Of a DNA stretch of 56,696 nucleotides, positions 26,133-35,027 are shown piece after piece. Positions within the stretch are counted from its first letter, which is position 1. Each line of letters begins with the position of its first letter. The notes beneath the pieces are model-generated. The model ran no database searches and was not told the DNA's origin. It saw nothing but the letters and a program-made list of their open reading frames with translations. Source of the DNA: Bacteroidales bacterium (GTDB lineage Bacteria; Bacteroidota; Bacteroidia; Bacteroidales; PUMT01); the NCBI GenBank assembly GCA_007132225.1, contig SLPB01000019.1:1-56696 (forward strand), in the 5' to 3' direction. A program made the translations under genes and the position numbers.

Positions 26133-26639
26133 CTATCGCCGGTATATAAAATACTGGCTTAATACTACCAAAAATAAGGTAAATATGGTGTTGAGAATTA
26201 CCCTGTAAAATGTAAGCAAAAAGTCGCTCAGGCGGAACACCTCCATATAAAACAGAAAAAAGTGATGTGCAAGTATAAGGATTGCCGAATATTGAAAAAA
26301 CCATCCTAAACCGTAATAGTAAATTCTTGGGAATGTGCCTGGTACATAACCCTCTCTTGGAGCAAAATAATCAAGAACCAGTGGCCTCAGAAAGGCCATG
26401 AAGACAGTTGCAGAGGCATGAAGCCCGGGGGTATTTGAAAAAATATCTATAGTGATTCCCAATATAAAACCAAGCGTCAGCAATAACCATCCGGGTGTCT
26501 CAAAAGGCAGCAGGATTATGAACAGGGTGTAGAAGTAAGGATTGACATACCCGCCGAACTGCAAATTATTCAGGATGAATATCTGGAAAAAGACAAGCAG
26601 AATAATTCTTATTATATTTCTTGATAAGATCTTAGTCAT
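26133..26639 (-). CDS. mreD: Rod-shape protein MreD
   Basis: The 168-residue hydrophobic protein has five or six membrane segments. It is weakly conserved but identified by size and place between mreC and mrdA. 'GFILGITIDIFSNTPGLHASATVFMAF' resembles MreD of Bacteroidetes. Its start overlaps the mreC end by 8 bp. MreD is an inner-membrane part of the elongasome, binding MreC. Confidence 0.88.
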   Translation of the reverse strand: MTKILSRNIIRIILLVFFQIFILNNLQFGGYVNPYFYTLFIILLPFETPGWLLLTLGFILGITIDIFSNTPGLHASATVFMAFLRPLVLDYFAPREGYVPGTFPRIYYYGLGWFFQYSAILILAHHFFLFYMEVFRLSDFLLTFYRVILNTIFTLFLVVLSQYFIYRR

Positions 26640-27462
26640 AGTCAGCGCTGTTATCCAATTCCATTAGTTCCTCCCTGAAAATATTATCAATTACATATAT
26701 AAAATTTAGTTTTCTGAAATCGGTTGATAGATTAACAGTTATGAAAAAAAAATTCCCGCCCTTAATCTCAAAGTCTTCTATTGTACCTATCATAATGCCC
26801 TCGGGAAAAATTGCCGAAAAACCGGAGGTGACAATTGTGTCATTACGGTGAAGGCTTACATGATGGGGTATGTCATGAAGTATTGCCGATTCAGGATTGA
26901 CCCCGTCCCAGTGCAGCGATCCGAAATAGCCCGTATTTTTAAGCTTGGAACTAATTCTGAGATCGGTGTTGAGCAAAGGTATTATTGTTGAAAAATTTTC
27001 AGATACTCCGGTAACGATCCCCACAGCACCCTGATGGGAAATTACCGCCATATCTGTTTGCACCCCGTGTAGCGAACCTTTATCGATACTGATAAAATTA
27101 TTTTGTTTATTAACTGAATTGGAGATTACCCGTGCCGGGATAAAATTGTATTGCTGTGTCCACGCAGAGTCAAATTCAATGTTGCCGGGATCAGGGACCT
27201 TTAATTTGTATGATGAAATCAGACTGTTTCGTAATCTGGTGTTTTCTTCAAGAAGAGCTTTATTTACTTCATCAAGATCAAGGTATTTACTAAAGGAGGA
27301 AATGTGTGAATTTATGTATCCGCTGATATTTCTGGATACATTAAATATAAAAGCCTTCTGATAGTTGTTGTTTTGAAAAACCAATGTCAGGGCTACAATT
27401 TCAAATAAAAGGAAAAGGAGAAAAAAATGGTTGTTAAGTATAAATTTTACTAGATTCCGCAT
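26632..27462 (-). CDS. mreC: Rod-shape protein MreC
   Basis: The 276-residue protein has one N-terminal membrane segment (about 10-30), a short coiled-coil stretch (KALLEENTRLRNSL) and a periplasmic beta domain with 'ARVISNSVNKQNNFISIDKGSLHGVQTDMAV' and 'GAVGIVTGVSENFSTI', typical of MreC. It activates PBP2-RodA from the periplasmic side. It lies 20 bp downstream of mreB and overlaps mreD by 8 bp. Confidence 0.95.
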   Translation of the reverse strand: MRNLVKFILNNHFFLLFLLFEIVALTLVFQNNNYQKAFIFNVSRNISGYINSHISSFSKYLDLDEVNKALLEENTRLRNSLISSYKLKVPDPGNIEFDSAWTQQYNFIPARVISNSVNKQNNFISIDKGSLHGVQTDMAVISHQGAVGIVTGVSENFSTIIPLLNTDLRISSKLKNTGYFGSLHWDGVNPESAILHDIPHHVSLHRNDTIVTSGFSAIFPEGIMIGTIEDFEIKGGNFFFITVNLSTDFRKLNFIYVIDNIFREELMELDNSADYD

Positions 27463-27482
27463 TACTTAAAAACAATTTTCCA

Positions 27483-28505
27483 TTATCTCATAAGAAAAGA
27501 AAACTTATCAACATTTTTCAATGCAATTGCGGTACCCCTTGCAACAGCATGAAGTGGATCTTCAGCTACATTGAACGGAATGTTGATTTTGTCGGTCAGT
27601 CGTTTGGACAGACCCCGCAACAATGCACCACCGCCGGCAAGATTAATTCCACGGCTAACTATGTCTGCATAAAGTTCAGGAGGAGTTTGCTCCAGGACAC
27701 TGAGGACCGCGGATTCAATTTTTGATATTGATTTATCCAGGCAGTGTGCAATCTCCTGATAGGACACAGGGATTTCAACAGGCATGGCTGTCATAAGATT
27801 GGGACCTCTTACGATATAGTCAGCAGGAGGAGTATCCAGGTCAGGCAAAGCCGATCCGACATTTATTTTTATATCCTCGGCTGTGCGCTCTCCAATTTTT
27901 ATATTGTGCTGGTGCCTCATATATGTTTGAATATCTGAGGTAAATCCGTCTCCCGCCACTCTTATCGATTTATTGCATACAATGCCTCCCAGTGCAATAA
28001 CTGCAATTTCAGTGGTTCCTCCTCCAATATCAATTATCATGTTCCCGTCAGGAGATTCTACATCTATTCCAATGCCTATACATGCCGCCATAGGTTCAAA
28101 TATCAGGAACACATCGCGTCCTCCTGCATGTTCAGAAGAGTCGCGGACAGCCCGTACTTCCACCTCTGTACTTCCCGATGGAATACATACTACCATTTTC
28201 AGGGAGGGAGAGAATAGTCTGGGCTTGTTGTTTATCATTTTTATCATTCCCCGTATCATTTGTTCGGCAGCATTGAAATCGGCAATTACTCCGTCTCTCA
28301 GGGGCCTGATAGTTTTTATATTCTCATGGGTTTTTCCGTGCATTTGCATGGCACGGGTCCCGGTTGCTATGAGGGTGCCTGTTTTTTGATCAACTGCCAC
28401 TATGGATGGTTCATCCACTACAATTTTGTCATTGTGTATAATAATTGTATTCGCAGTGCCAAGGTCAATAGCCAGTTCCTGCGTTAAAAATGAAAATAAG
28501 CCCAT
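27483..28505 (-). CDS. mreB: Actin-like protein MreB
   Basis: The 340-residue protein has the actin-fold ATP site: IDLGTANTII (phosphate 1), 'MIIDIGGGTTEIAVIALGG' (phosphate 2) and 'INLAGGGALLRGL' (adenosine). MreB filaments guide lateral wall synthesis under the inner membrane. First of the mreBCD-mrdA-rodA run, 75 bp after purH. Confidence 0.97.
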   Translation of the reverse strand: MGLFSFLTQELAIDLGTANTIIIHNDKIVVDEPSIVAVDQKTGTLIATGTRAMQMHGKTHENIKTIRPLRDGVIADFNAAEQMIRGMIKMINNKPRLFSPSLKMVVCIPSGSTEVEVRAVRDSSEHAGGRDVFLIFEPMAACIGIGIDVESPDGNMIIDIGGGTTEIAVIALGGIVCNKSIRVAGDGFTSDIQTYMRHQHNIKIGERTAEDIKINVGSALPDLDTPPADYIVRGPNLMTAMPVEIPVSYQEIAHCLDKSISKIESAVLSVLEQTPPELYADIVSRGINLAGGGALLRGLSKRLTDKINIPFNVAEDPLHAVARGTAIALKNVDKFSFLMR

Positions 28506-28580
28506 GTTATGATTTTTATTGTAAGTTTTCCTTTATTGTTGTAATTAAACGGCTGGAGTATATTAATTTCAATATTTTTG

Positions 28581-30101
28581 CTAATGTTTAAAGTGTCTTA
28601 CTCCTGTAAATACCATTTTTATTTGATTTTTGTTACAAAAATCTATTGAATCCTGATCCCTTACAGATCCTCCCGGCTGAATAACCGAAGTGACAGATGC
28701 TTTGCCGGCTATTTCAACTGAGTCGGAGAAGGGGAAAAATGCATCGGACGCCATTACCGCCCCCCTTGTGTCAAGACCGGCTGAGCGTGCTTTTTCAATT
28801 GCCTGTTTAAGTGCATCTATTCTGGATGTCTGCCCTACGCCGCTTCCGATTAACTGCTTACCCCTTGCCAGTACTATTGCATTGGATTTTGAATGTTTTA
28901 CGATTTTATTTGCAAATATTAGGTCACTGATCTCATTTTCATCAGGTCCCGTTTCTGTAACTACCCTGAGATCAGTTACGGACTCGGTTTTCTTATCCCT
29001 GTCCTGAACCAGTATCCCTCCCGCAGCACTTTTTATAACATGTTTTGGCACCTCAATATTGTTGTTTATAAGAATTATTCTGTTTTTTTTCTGTTTCAAA
29101 ACAGAAAGCGCATCTTCATGGTATGAAGGCGATATTATGACTTCAAAAAACAGCTTATCAATCTCCTCTGCACTATCCCTGTCCACTTCCCTGTTTGTAA
29201 CCAGAACTCCACCAAAGGCTGAAACCGGATCTCCTGCCAGGGCATCAAGCCAGGCCTGCTTTAAATTTTCCCTGGAAGCAACTCCGCAGGCATTATTGTG
29301 TTTTAAAATTGCAAAGGTTGGATCTTCAAACTCAGAAATCAGTTCGCAGGCAGCATCAATATCAAGAAGGTTGTTATATGAAATATCCTTGCCGTGTATC
29401 TGGTTGAATGGAAATTGTGTTGTATAATAATATGCATCCTGATGCGGATTTTCACCGTATCTTAGTTTTTTGCCCTCTGGAAAGCTTATTGAATAACTTT
29501 CCTGTTCATTGCTGAGAAAATAATTTTGTATAGCGGTATCGTAAAGGGAAGAGATCCGGAAAGCCATACCGGCCATTTTTCTTCTTTCTCCAATATCTGT
29601 CCGCCCCCCTCTTTGATTAAGAATACCTAAAAGCTCATTATATTGATCCCTTGAGGGTATAATCAGCACGTCATTAAAATTTTTTGCCGCAGCACGTATC
29701 AATGAAATACCCCCGATATCAATCTTTTCAATTATTTCCCCGGCAGATGCACCACTTGCGAGGGTTTCCCCGAAAGGATAAAGATCCACAATCACCAGGT
29801 CGAACTGCGGGATCTGGTACTTTTTCATATCTTCAATATCTGCTTTGACATCCCGCCTTGCCAGTATTCCTCCAAAAATTTTGGGATGCAATGTTTTAAC
29901 CCTGCCTCCGAATATGGAGGGGTAGCCGGTAATGTTTTCAACGCGGGTGACCGGGGAGTCCATTTTTTCAATAAAATCAGCTGTGCCTCCTGTAGAATAA
30001 ATTTGAATATCAAGTTTGCTCAAGGCCTGAATGATTTTTTCCAGTTTGTCTTTATGCCAGACAGAAATAAAGGCGCTGTTAATATTTCTTAATGTGCTCA
30101 T
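28581..30101 (-). CDS. purH: Bifunctional AICAR transformylase/IMP cyclohydrolase
   Basis: The protein is about 506 residues and catalyses the last two steps of de novo IMP synthesis. The N-terminal IMP cyclohydrolase part has 'YSTGGTADFI' and 'RVKTLHPKIFGGILARR'. The AICAR transformylase part has 'LRYGENPHQDAYYY' and 'LKHNNACGVA' with the catalytic K-H pair, and ends in 'VFTGVRHFKH'. The open frame extends to 30128, but that start overlaps a TACCTTTG promoter box at 30126-30133, so the ATG at 30101 (MSTLRNINSAF) is preferred. Confidence 0.96.
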   Translation of the reverse strand: MSTLRNINSAFISVWHKDKLEKIIQALSKLDIQIYSTGGTADFIEKMDSPVTRVENITGYPSIFGGRVKTLHPKIFGGILARRDVKADIEDMKKYQIPQFDLVIVDLYPFGETLASGASAGEIIEKIDIGGISLIRAAAKNFNDVLIIPSRDQYNELLGILNQRGGRTDIGERRKMAGMAFRISSLYDTAIQNYFLSNEQESYSISFPEGKKLRYGENPHQDAYYYTTQFPFNQIHGKDISYNNLLDIDAACELISEFEDPTFAILKHNNACGVASRENLKQAWLDALAGDPVSAFGGVLVTNREVDRDSAEEIDKLFFEVIISPSYHEDALSVLKQKKNRIILINNNIEVPKHVIKSAAGGILVQDRDKKTESVTDLRVVTETGPDENEISDLIFANKIVKHSKSNAIVLARGKQLIGSGVGQTSRIDALKQAIEKARSAGLDTRGAVMASDAFFPFSDSVEIAGKASVTSVIQPGGSVRDQDSIDFCNKNQIKMVFTGVRHFKH

Positions 30102-30125
30102 TTGTAGGATTTTGATTTGTTGGTG

Positions 30126-30133
30126 CAAAGGTA
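30126..30133 (-). promoter_or_regulatory. Bacteroidetes -7 element of purH
   Basis: On the minus strand this reads TACCTTTG, an exact TAnnTTTG, about 25 bp before the purH ATG at 30101. No good TTTG lies at the ideal distance upstream, so the -33 element is weak. The box rules out the upstream start at 30128. Confidence 0.55.
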
Positions 30134-30293
30134 TACAAAAAGTTAGATAATTTAAATTCTTCCAAATATAAAAACCAATAAAACAATTGTGGTTATTTTT
30201 GAGTTATTTTTATGAGTGGCCTGTTATAATCAGCAATTGATTTTTATCACCTGATTTTTAAAGTGGTTATAAAGGGATATAATAAAAAAATTG

Positions 30294-30301
30294 TAGGTTT
30301 G
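30294..30301 (+). promoter_or_regulatory. Bacteroidetes -7 element of the ABC permease gene
   Basis: TAGGTTTG matches TAnnTTTG, 46 bp before the start codon at 30348. A matching TTTG at -33 is not obvious. Confidence 0.4.
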
Positions 30302-30347
30302 TCTGCCCGGAATTTTCCGGGGAAACTCATATTAAGAGCCAGAGGAT

Positions 30348-31601
30348 ATGATGATATTGGTAAAACTTCTCAGGGAAAGTTTAATTTTTGCATACAGCTC
30401 GGTTACGGCTAACAAACTTCGCACATTGTTGTCCCTGCTTGGGATTACCATTGGAATTTTTGCAATTATCTCGGTTTTCACGATCCTTGATTCTCTTGAG
30501 AGGAATATTCGCGAAAATATTGCTGTATTGGGTGATGACGTCATTTATATACAGAAATGGCCATGGGCTTTTAGTGATGATTATCCCTGGTGGGTATATG
30601 CACGCCGGCCCAACCCCGATTTGCGTGAATATGATCAGGTGCGCCAGAGGGTAAAGTCTGCCGAGGCTGTTGTATTTTCCGTATCTACAGGTGCCCTTGT
30701 ACGACATGGAAGCACTTATCTTAGAAACACCCGTGTATGGGCCAATTCCCATGATTTCAATATTGTACGCCATTTTGATATGCGGCGTGGCAGATATTTT
30801 ACTCCCTTTGAATCTTCTGCCGGACGTAATGTTGCTATTCTGGGAGATGAGATTGCTCTCAGGCTTTTTGGGGATGAAGATCCCATTGGCAATGAAATCA
30901 GGGTCGAAGGAAGAAAGGTTATGGTCATTGGGGTTGCCCAAAGGGAAGGTTCAAATATGCTGGGGGGGGGCAGCCTTGATGAAATGATTCTTTTACCTCT
31001 AAATTTCGCTCGCAACATATGGAATATAAGATCTAACCAGCTAAGCCCGAATATCATGGTAAAAACACTGCCTGAAGTTTCCAACCAGGCACTTATTGAT
31101 GAGTTAAGGTTTATTTTGCGCTCCGCACGACGTTTAAGTCCCGCTACAGACGATAATTTTGCCCTCAACCAGGCAAGTGCAATAACCCGGGGCCTTGATC
31201 AGATCTTTGTAATGATAAACCTGGTTGGCTGGATAATTGGTGGATTTTCCATACTGGTGGGAGGCTTTGGAATAGCCAATATTATGTTTGTTTCGGTTAA
31301 GGAGCGTACCAACATTATCGGTATACAGAAATCTCTTGGGGCAAAAAATTATTTTATCTTGCTGCAATTCCTTTATGAAGCTGTATTACTTTCTCTGATT
31401 GGAGGTATTCTCGGACTTGTTTTTATTTTTTCCGGAACAGTTCTGGTAAGTAACTTTTCTGAATTTAACGTCACTCTCACAATCGGGAATATAGGCCTGG
31501 GATTGTTTATTTCGGCCATAATCGGGATTATGTCGGGTTACGCACCTGCCTACAATGCTTCGCGCCTTAATCCTGTTGAAGCAATAAACCATACCTTTTA
31601 G
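30348..31601 (+). CDS. MacB-type ABC transporter permease
   Basis: The 417-residue protein has the MacB/FtsX layout: one N-terminal membrane segment (about 22-45, 'LRTLLSLLGITIGIFAIISVFT'), a large periplasmic domain (about 50-270) and three C-terminal segments (about 285-310, 340-362, 378-400). The C-terminal FtsX motif is 'VKERTNIIGIQKSLGAKNYFIL'. Such proteins work with a cytoplasmic ATPase in mechanotransmission, for lipoprotein, peptide or antibiotic export. No ATPase gene is adjacent, so the partner is elsewhere. A G9 run (30962-30970) in frame encodes L-G-G-G near residue 206. It converges with rsmA. Confidence 0.88.
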   Translation: MMILVKLLRESLIFAYSSVTANKLRTLLSLLGITIGIFAIISVFTILDSLERNIRENIAVLGDDVIYIQKWPWAFSDDYPWWVYARRPNPDLREYDQVRQRVKSAEAVVFSVSTGALVRHGSTYLRNTRVWANSHDFNIVRHFDMRRGRYFTPFESSAGRNVAILGDEIALRLFGDEDPIGNEIRVEGRKVMVIGVAQREGSNMLGGGSLDEMILLPLNFARNIWNIRSNQLSPNIMVKTLPEVSNQALIDELRFILRSARRLSPATDDNFALNQASAITRGLDQIFVMINLVGWIIGGFSILVGGFGIANIMFVSVKERTNIIGIQKSLGAKNYFILLQFLYEAVLLSLIGGILGLVFIFSGTVLVSNFSEFNVTLTIGNIGLGLFISAIIGIMSGYAPAYNASRLNPVEAINHTF

Positions 31602-31662
31602 AAAATTGACTGATCAATGCCGCCCTTCTAATTAATCAATGATGGAAATCTTAGAGGGGCGT

Positions 31663-31738
31663 ACTTTTTAATTAAGAAGCCTCAATATGATTTTTACAGG
31701 GGAGCCCACTTTTTAATTAAGAAGCTTCAATATGATTT
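31663..31738. repeat. Tandem duplication of the rsmA 3' end
   Basis: A 31-bp core (31663-31693) recurs 45 bp away (31708-31738) with one mismatch (31681 versus 31726). The second copy is the last codons of rsmA and its stop. The first is a non-coding duplicate beyond the stop. Both copies include ACTTTTTAATTAAGAAGC. Confidence 0.85.
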
Positions 31739-32589
31739 GTCAGCCTGATAAACTCTTCAACAGAAAGCTGCTCGGGCCTTTTTGATAAAAGTTCGCTTAA
31801 GGGGTAATCTGAGTTACCCCGCCAAATGTTGTCTTTTCCAGCTGGTTGTTCCGCTTTGGGTGGACTTTTCATCAGTTCACCCTCACTTCCTGAGGTGAGC
31901 ATATCTGTTTTGCCGGCCAGAAAAGATTTTAAAGAATTGCGGAGCATTTTTCTTCTCTGGTTAAAAGCTGTTTTTACAACACTGAAAAACAGTTTCTCGT
32001 CGCATCCAAGTTCTAAAACCGGCCTGCGGGTAATTCTTATAACGGCAGACATGACATTGGGAGGGGGGGTAAATACCTGCGGATTCACACTGAACAAATA
32101 TTCAGTTTTATACCAGGCCTGGATCAGCACACTTAATATTCCGTAAACTTTAGAACCCGGCGGGGACACTATCCTTTCAGCCACTTCTTTTTGCAGCATG
32201 CACACAACCTCAGTGACCAGATGCCGATTATCCAATATTTTAAAAAAGATCTGGCTGGAAATATTATAGGGGAAGTTACCTATTATTGCCAGGGGGGAAG
32301 AATGTTCCTGCTCAAGCCGGTAATGCAGGAAATCCTGTTCATAGATATTATCCAGGGCATCCGGAAAGCGGTTTCTGAGATATTCTGCCGATTCCCGGTC
32401 AATCTCAATAAGAGTGGTGCTGAAGTTTTTGTTTTCAAGAAGGAAACCGGTCAGCACTCCCATTCCCGGGCCAATTTCAATAACCTGGTCGTAGCCTTTG
32501 CAGCTAAGTGCTCCGGTAATTTTACCGGCAATATTTTTATCGGTGAGAAAATGCTGGCCGAGACTTTTTTTTGGTTTAATGCTGAACAT
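31717..32589 (-). CDS. rsmA: 16S rRNA dimethyladenosine transferase RsmA
   Basis: The 290-residue protein (from the ATG at 32589) dimethylates A1518 and A1519 of 16S rRNA. It begins with the usual 'KKSLGQHFLTDKNIAGKI', then SAM motif I EIGPGMGV (38-45) and the catalytic N-F-P-Y (105-108). The open frame continues to 32676, but the extra 29 residues do not look like the family, so 32589 is preferred. Residues 224-262 are a hydrophilic insert (about 35-40 residues) before the conserved 'RPEQLSVEEFIRL'. The gene lies 106 bp after clpX. Confidence 0.93.
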   Translation of the reverse strand: MFSIKPKKSLGQHFLTDKNIAGKITGALSCKGYDQVIEIGPGMGVLTGFLLENKNFSTTLIEIDRESAEYLRNRFPDALDNIYEQDFLHYRLEQEHSSPLAIIGNFPYNISSQIFFKILDNRHLVTEVVCMLQKEVAERIVSPPGSKVYGILSVLIQAWYKTEYLFSVNPQVFTPPPNVMSAVIRITRRPVLELGCDEKLFFSVVKTAFNQRRKMLRNSLKSFLAGKTDMLTSGSEGELMKSPPKAEQPAGKDNIWRGNSDYPLSELLSKRPEQLSVEEFIRLTNHIEAS

Positions 32590-32695
32590 CGGATTTTTTG
32601 GTGAGTCTTGGAAAAAAGCAGACAGAAGGCCAGAAGTGCCTGTATCCGGGTATGCCGGATTAACTGATTGCCTCATAAAGAATGTTTATATTTTC

Positions 32696-33940
32696 TCAGG
32701 CTACTTTCAACTTTTTGAAATTGATCTTTTCCAGTTTTGCCTGTGCAAATTTCAGGTCAATATGAAGATCACCGGAATTGGAGGATGGCATTTCAAACAT
32801 GGGATCTATCATTATGGCCTCGCAAATGGAACGCAATCCCCGCGCCCCCAGTTTGAATTCGATTGCTTTGTCAACAATATACTCCATAACATTCTCATCA
32901 ATTTCAAGATTGATTCCGTCCATATTGAAAAGCTTGGTGTATTGTTTTATCATCGAGTTTTTAGGCTCGGTGAGGATTGAGCGAAGGATATCCCTGTCCA
33001 GAGGATTAAGGTATGAGAGCACCGGCAGCCGGCCGATTATTTCCGGAATGAGTCCGAATGACTTCAGATCCTGGGGAGCAATATACTGCAAAAGGTTTTC
33101 CCGGTCTATCTCCTCTGACTTTGATGAGGCTGTATAACCCACAACTTTTGTATTGAGCCGTGCAGCTATTTTTTTTTCTATGCCGTCAAAGGCCCCGCCG
33201 CAAATAAAAAGAATATTTTTGGTATTCACCGGGATCATTTTCTGATCGGGATGCTTACGGCCCCCCTGGGGAGGAACATTGACCACCGATCCTTCCAGCA
33301 GCTTCAGAAGTCCCTGCTGCACCCCCTCTCCGCTAACATCACGTGTTATTGAAGGATTATCGCTCTTCCTGGCTATCTTGTCGATTTCGTCAATGAAGAC
33401 AATGCCCCTTTCAGCCGATTCTACATTATAGTCAGCAACCTGAAGCAGCCTTGTCAGGATACTTTCGATATCCTCTCCCACGTAACCTGCTTCGGTGAGT
33501 ACCGTGGCATCAACTATGGTGAAGGGCACATGAAGCATTCGGGCTATTGTCCTTGCCAGTAATGTTTTTCCCGTGCCTGTCTCACCCACCAGGATAATGT
33601 TTGATTTTTCAATTTCAACATCCTTGTCCTCCTTGTAATCATCCTGCTTCAGCCTTTTATAGTGGTTGTAAACAGCCACTGAAATAAATTTTTTGGCATT
33701 ATCCTGACCGATTACGTACTCGTCGAGAAAATTCTTTATCTCTATTGGTTTTAGCAGCTTTATATGATTAAGGTCAAGTTCAGCTTTTGATTTTATCTCT
33801 TCTTTTACAATCCCGTGAGCCTGTTCAGCACAAGTGTCGCAAATATGTCCTGAAACACCGGCAATAAGCAGGTTGGTTTCCTTTTTGGTTCTGCCGCAAA
33901 AGGAGCACTTTTCCGATTTTTTATCGTTTGAATAAGCCAT
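32696..33940 (-). CDS. clpX: ATP-dependent Clp protease ATPase subunit ClpX
   Basis: The 414-residue AAA+ unfoldase has an N-terminal zinc domain with C12, C15, C34 and C37. Walker A is GETGTGKT, Walker B is '[13 protein letters not shown]', the pore loop GYVG is in '[10 protein letters not shown]', the RKH element is in GGRKHPDQ, and sensor 2 is GARGLRS. It feeds substrates to ClpP. The ATG at 33940 ([12 protein letters not shown]) is preferred to the TTG at 33946. It lies 246 bp downstream of clpP, so it could have its own promoter. Confidence 0.97.
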   Translation of the reverse strand: MAYSNDKKSEKCSFCGRTKKETNLLIAGVSGHICDTCAEQAHGIVKEEIKSKAELDLNHIKLLKPIEIKNFLDEYVIGQDNAKKFISVAVYNHYKRLKQDDYKEDKDVEIEKSNIILVGETGTGKTLLARTIARMLHVPFTIVDATVLTEAGYVGEDIESILTRLLQVADYNVESAERGIVFIDEIDKIARKSDNPSITRDVSGEGVQQGLLKLLEGSVVNVPPQGGRKHPDQKMIPVNTKNILFICGGAFDGIEKKIAARLNTKVVGYTASSKSEEIDRENLLQYIAPQDLKSFGLIPEIIGRLPVLSYLNPLDRDILRSILTEPKNSMIKQYTKLFNMDGINLEIDENVMEYIVDKAIEFKLGARGLRSICEAIMIDPMFEMPSSNSGDLHIDLKFAQAKLEKINFKKLKVA

Positions 33941-34186
33941 TTTCAATACTGTTAATCCTTATTTTAATTTCCTGTTTCCCCGGTGTTCTTTTACAATAAT
34001 TTCATGCCGGGGGAATGAGAAATGTAAAATTAAGCCATTTCCTCTGAATAGTGAAATTTTTTTTATAACAAAATGGATTAATTACCAGACACTTTGCCCG
34101 GGCACGACATAAATTCAGGGCGCACCTGATGAAGATAGTTAATGGTGCAGCTATTGATAGCCGGCTCCGTTTATTAAGGATAGCAG

Positions 34187-34873
34187 CTATTTTGTTTTCT
34201 TAATTTTCCTTTCAAGTACCTCATCGATCATTCCGTATTTCTTGGCCTCCTCGGAGGTCATCCAGAAATCACGGTCAGCATCTTTTTCAACCTTATTAAA
34301 AGGCTGGCTCGTATGCTCTGCAATTATATCATAAAGTTCTTTTTTAAGCTTCTGGATCTCGCGAACAGTTATTTCTATATCAGAAACCTGTCCCTGTGCA
34401 CCACCCATGGGTTGATGTATCATCATGCGGGAATGCCTGAGCCCTGAGCGTTTACCTTTGGTTCCCGCAGCCAGCAGTATTGCAGACATTGAAGCTGCCA
34501 TACCGGTACATATTGTGGCAACATCAGATCCTATGTACTGCATTGTGTCGTAAATACCCAGTCCTGCATGCACGGATCCGCCGGGACTGTTAATATATAT
34601 TTGAATGTCTTTTGACGGATCAGAAGACTCGAGGTAGAGCAACTGTGCCTGTACTATGTTTGCAACATACTCATCAATAGGCAGCCCCAGAAAAATTATC
34701 CGGTCCATCATCAAACGCGAAAAAACGTCCATGGAGGCTATATTGAGTTGCCTTTCCTCGATAATGGTAGGAGATATATATGAATTTAGAACTGACTGGT
34801 AGCTGTCAATCCGTGAGCCACTCATTCGGAGATGGCCGGTGGCATATTTACGAAAATCGTTATCCTTGCTCAT
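34187..34873 (-). CDS. clpP: ATP-dependent Clp protease proteolytic subunit ClpP
   Basis: The 228-residue serine protease has the catalytic triad Ser128 (GMAASMSA), His153 (MMIHQPMGG) and Asp202 (ADRDFW). It forms the barrel that works with ClpX. The first roughly 30 residues are longer than in E. coli ClpP and may be a propeptide. Encoded between tig and clpX. Confidence 0.97.
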   Translation of the reverse strand: MSKDNDFRKYATGHLRMSGSRIDSYQSVLNSYISPTIIEERQLNIASMDVFSRLMMDRIIFLGLPIDEYVANIVQAQLLYLESSDPSKDIQIYINSPGGSVHAGLGIYDTMQYIGSDVATICTGMAASMSAILLAAGTKGKRSGLRHSRMMIHQPMGGAQGQVSDIEITVREIQKLKKELYDIIAEHTSQPFNKVEKDADRDFWMTSEEAKKYGMIDEVLERKIKKTK

Positions 34874-34912
34874 TTTTATAGTTTTTTAGGGTTCCGTTAC
34901 AAAATTAATAAA

Positions 34913-34944
34913 CAAATTTAATCTATATAACAATCGTTATCAAT
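34913..34944 (-). promoter_or_regulatory. Candidate clpP promoter
   Basis: On the minus strand TAAATTTG (34913-34920) matches TAnnTTTG. ATTG (34941-34944) lies 20 bp upstream, near the expected TTTG spacing. It sits about 40 bp before clpP, so clpP can be transcribed without tig. A second box, TAATTTTG at 34900-34907, overlaps this region. Confidence 0.45.
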
Positions 34945-35027
34945 CAATTTAAAGGATGTAACGAAATACCATTGTCTATTATACAATACCTTGTATATGA
35001 TGTATATAACCCGTTTTTTGTACAGGT

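Noticed and set aside
30102-30128. Upstream start of PurH at 30128
   Set aside because: That codon overlaps a TACCTTTG promoter box, so a transcript would begin after it.
31602-31716. Possible CRISPR-like repeat between the permease gene and rsmA
   Set aside because: Only two copies, 45 bp apart, and the second is the end of the rsmA gene; this is a tandem duplication and not an array.
32590-32676. N-terminal extension of RsmA up to 32676
   Set aside because: The 29 extra residues do not resemble the family, which starts at KKSLGQHF; the ATG at 32589 gives the normal protein.
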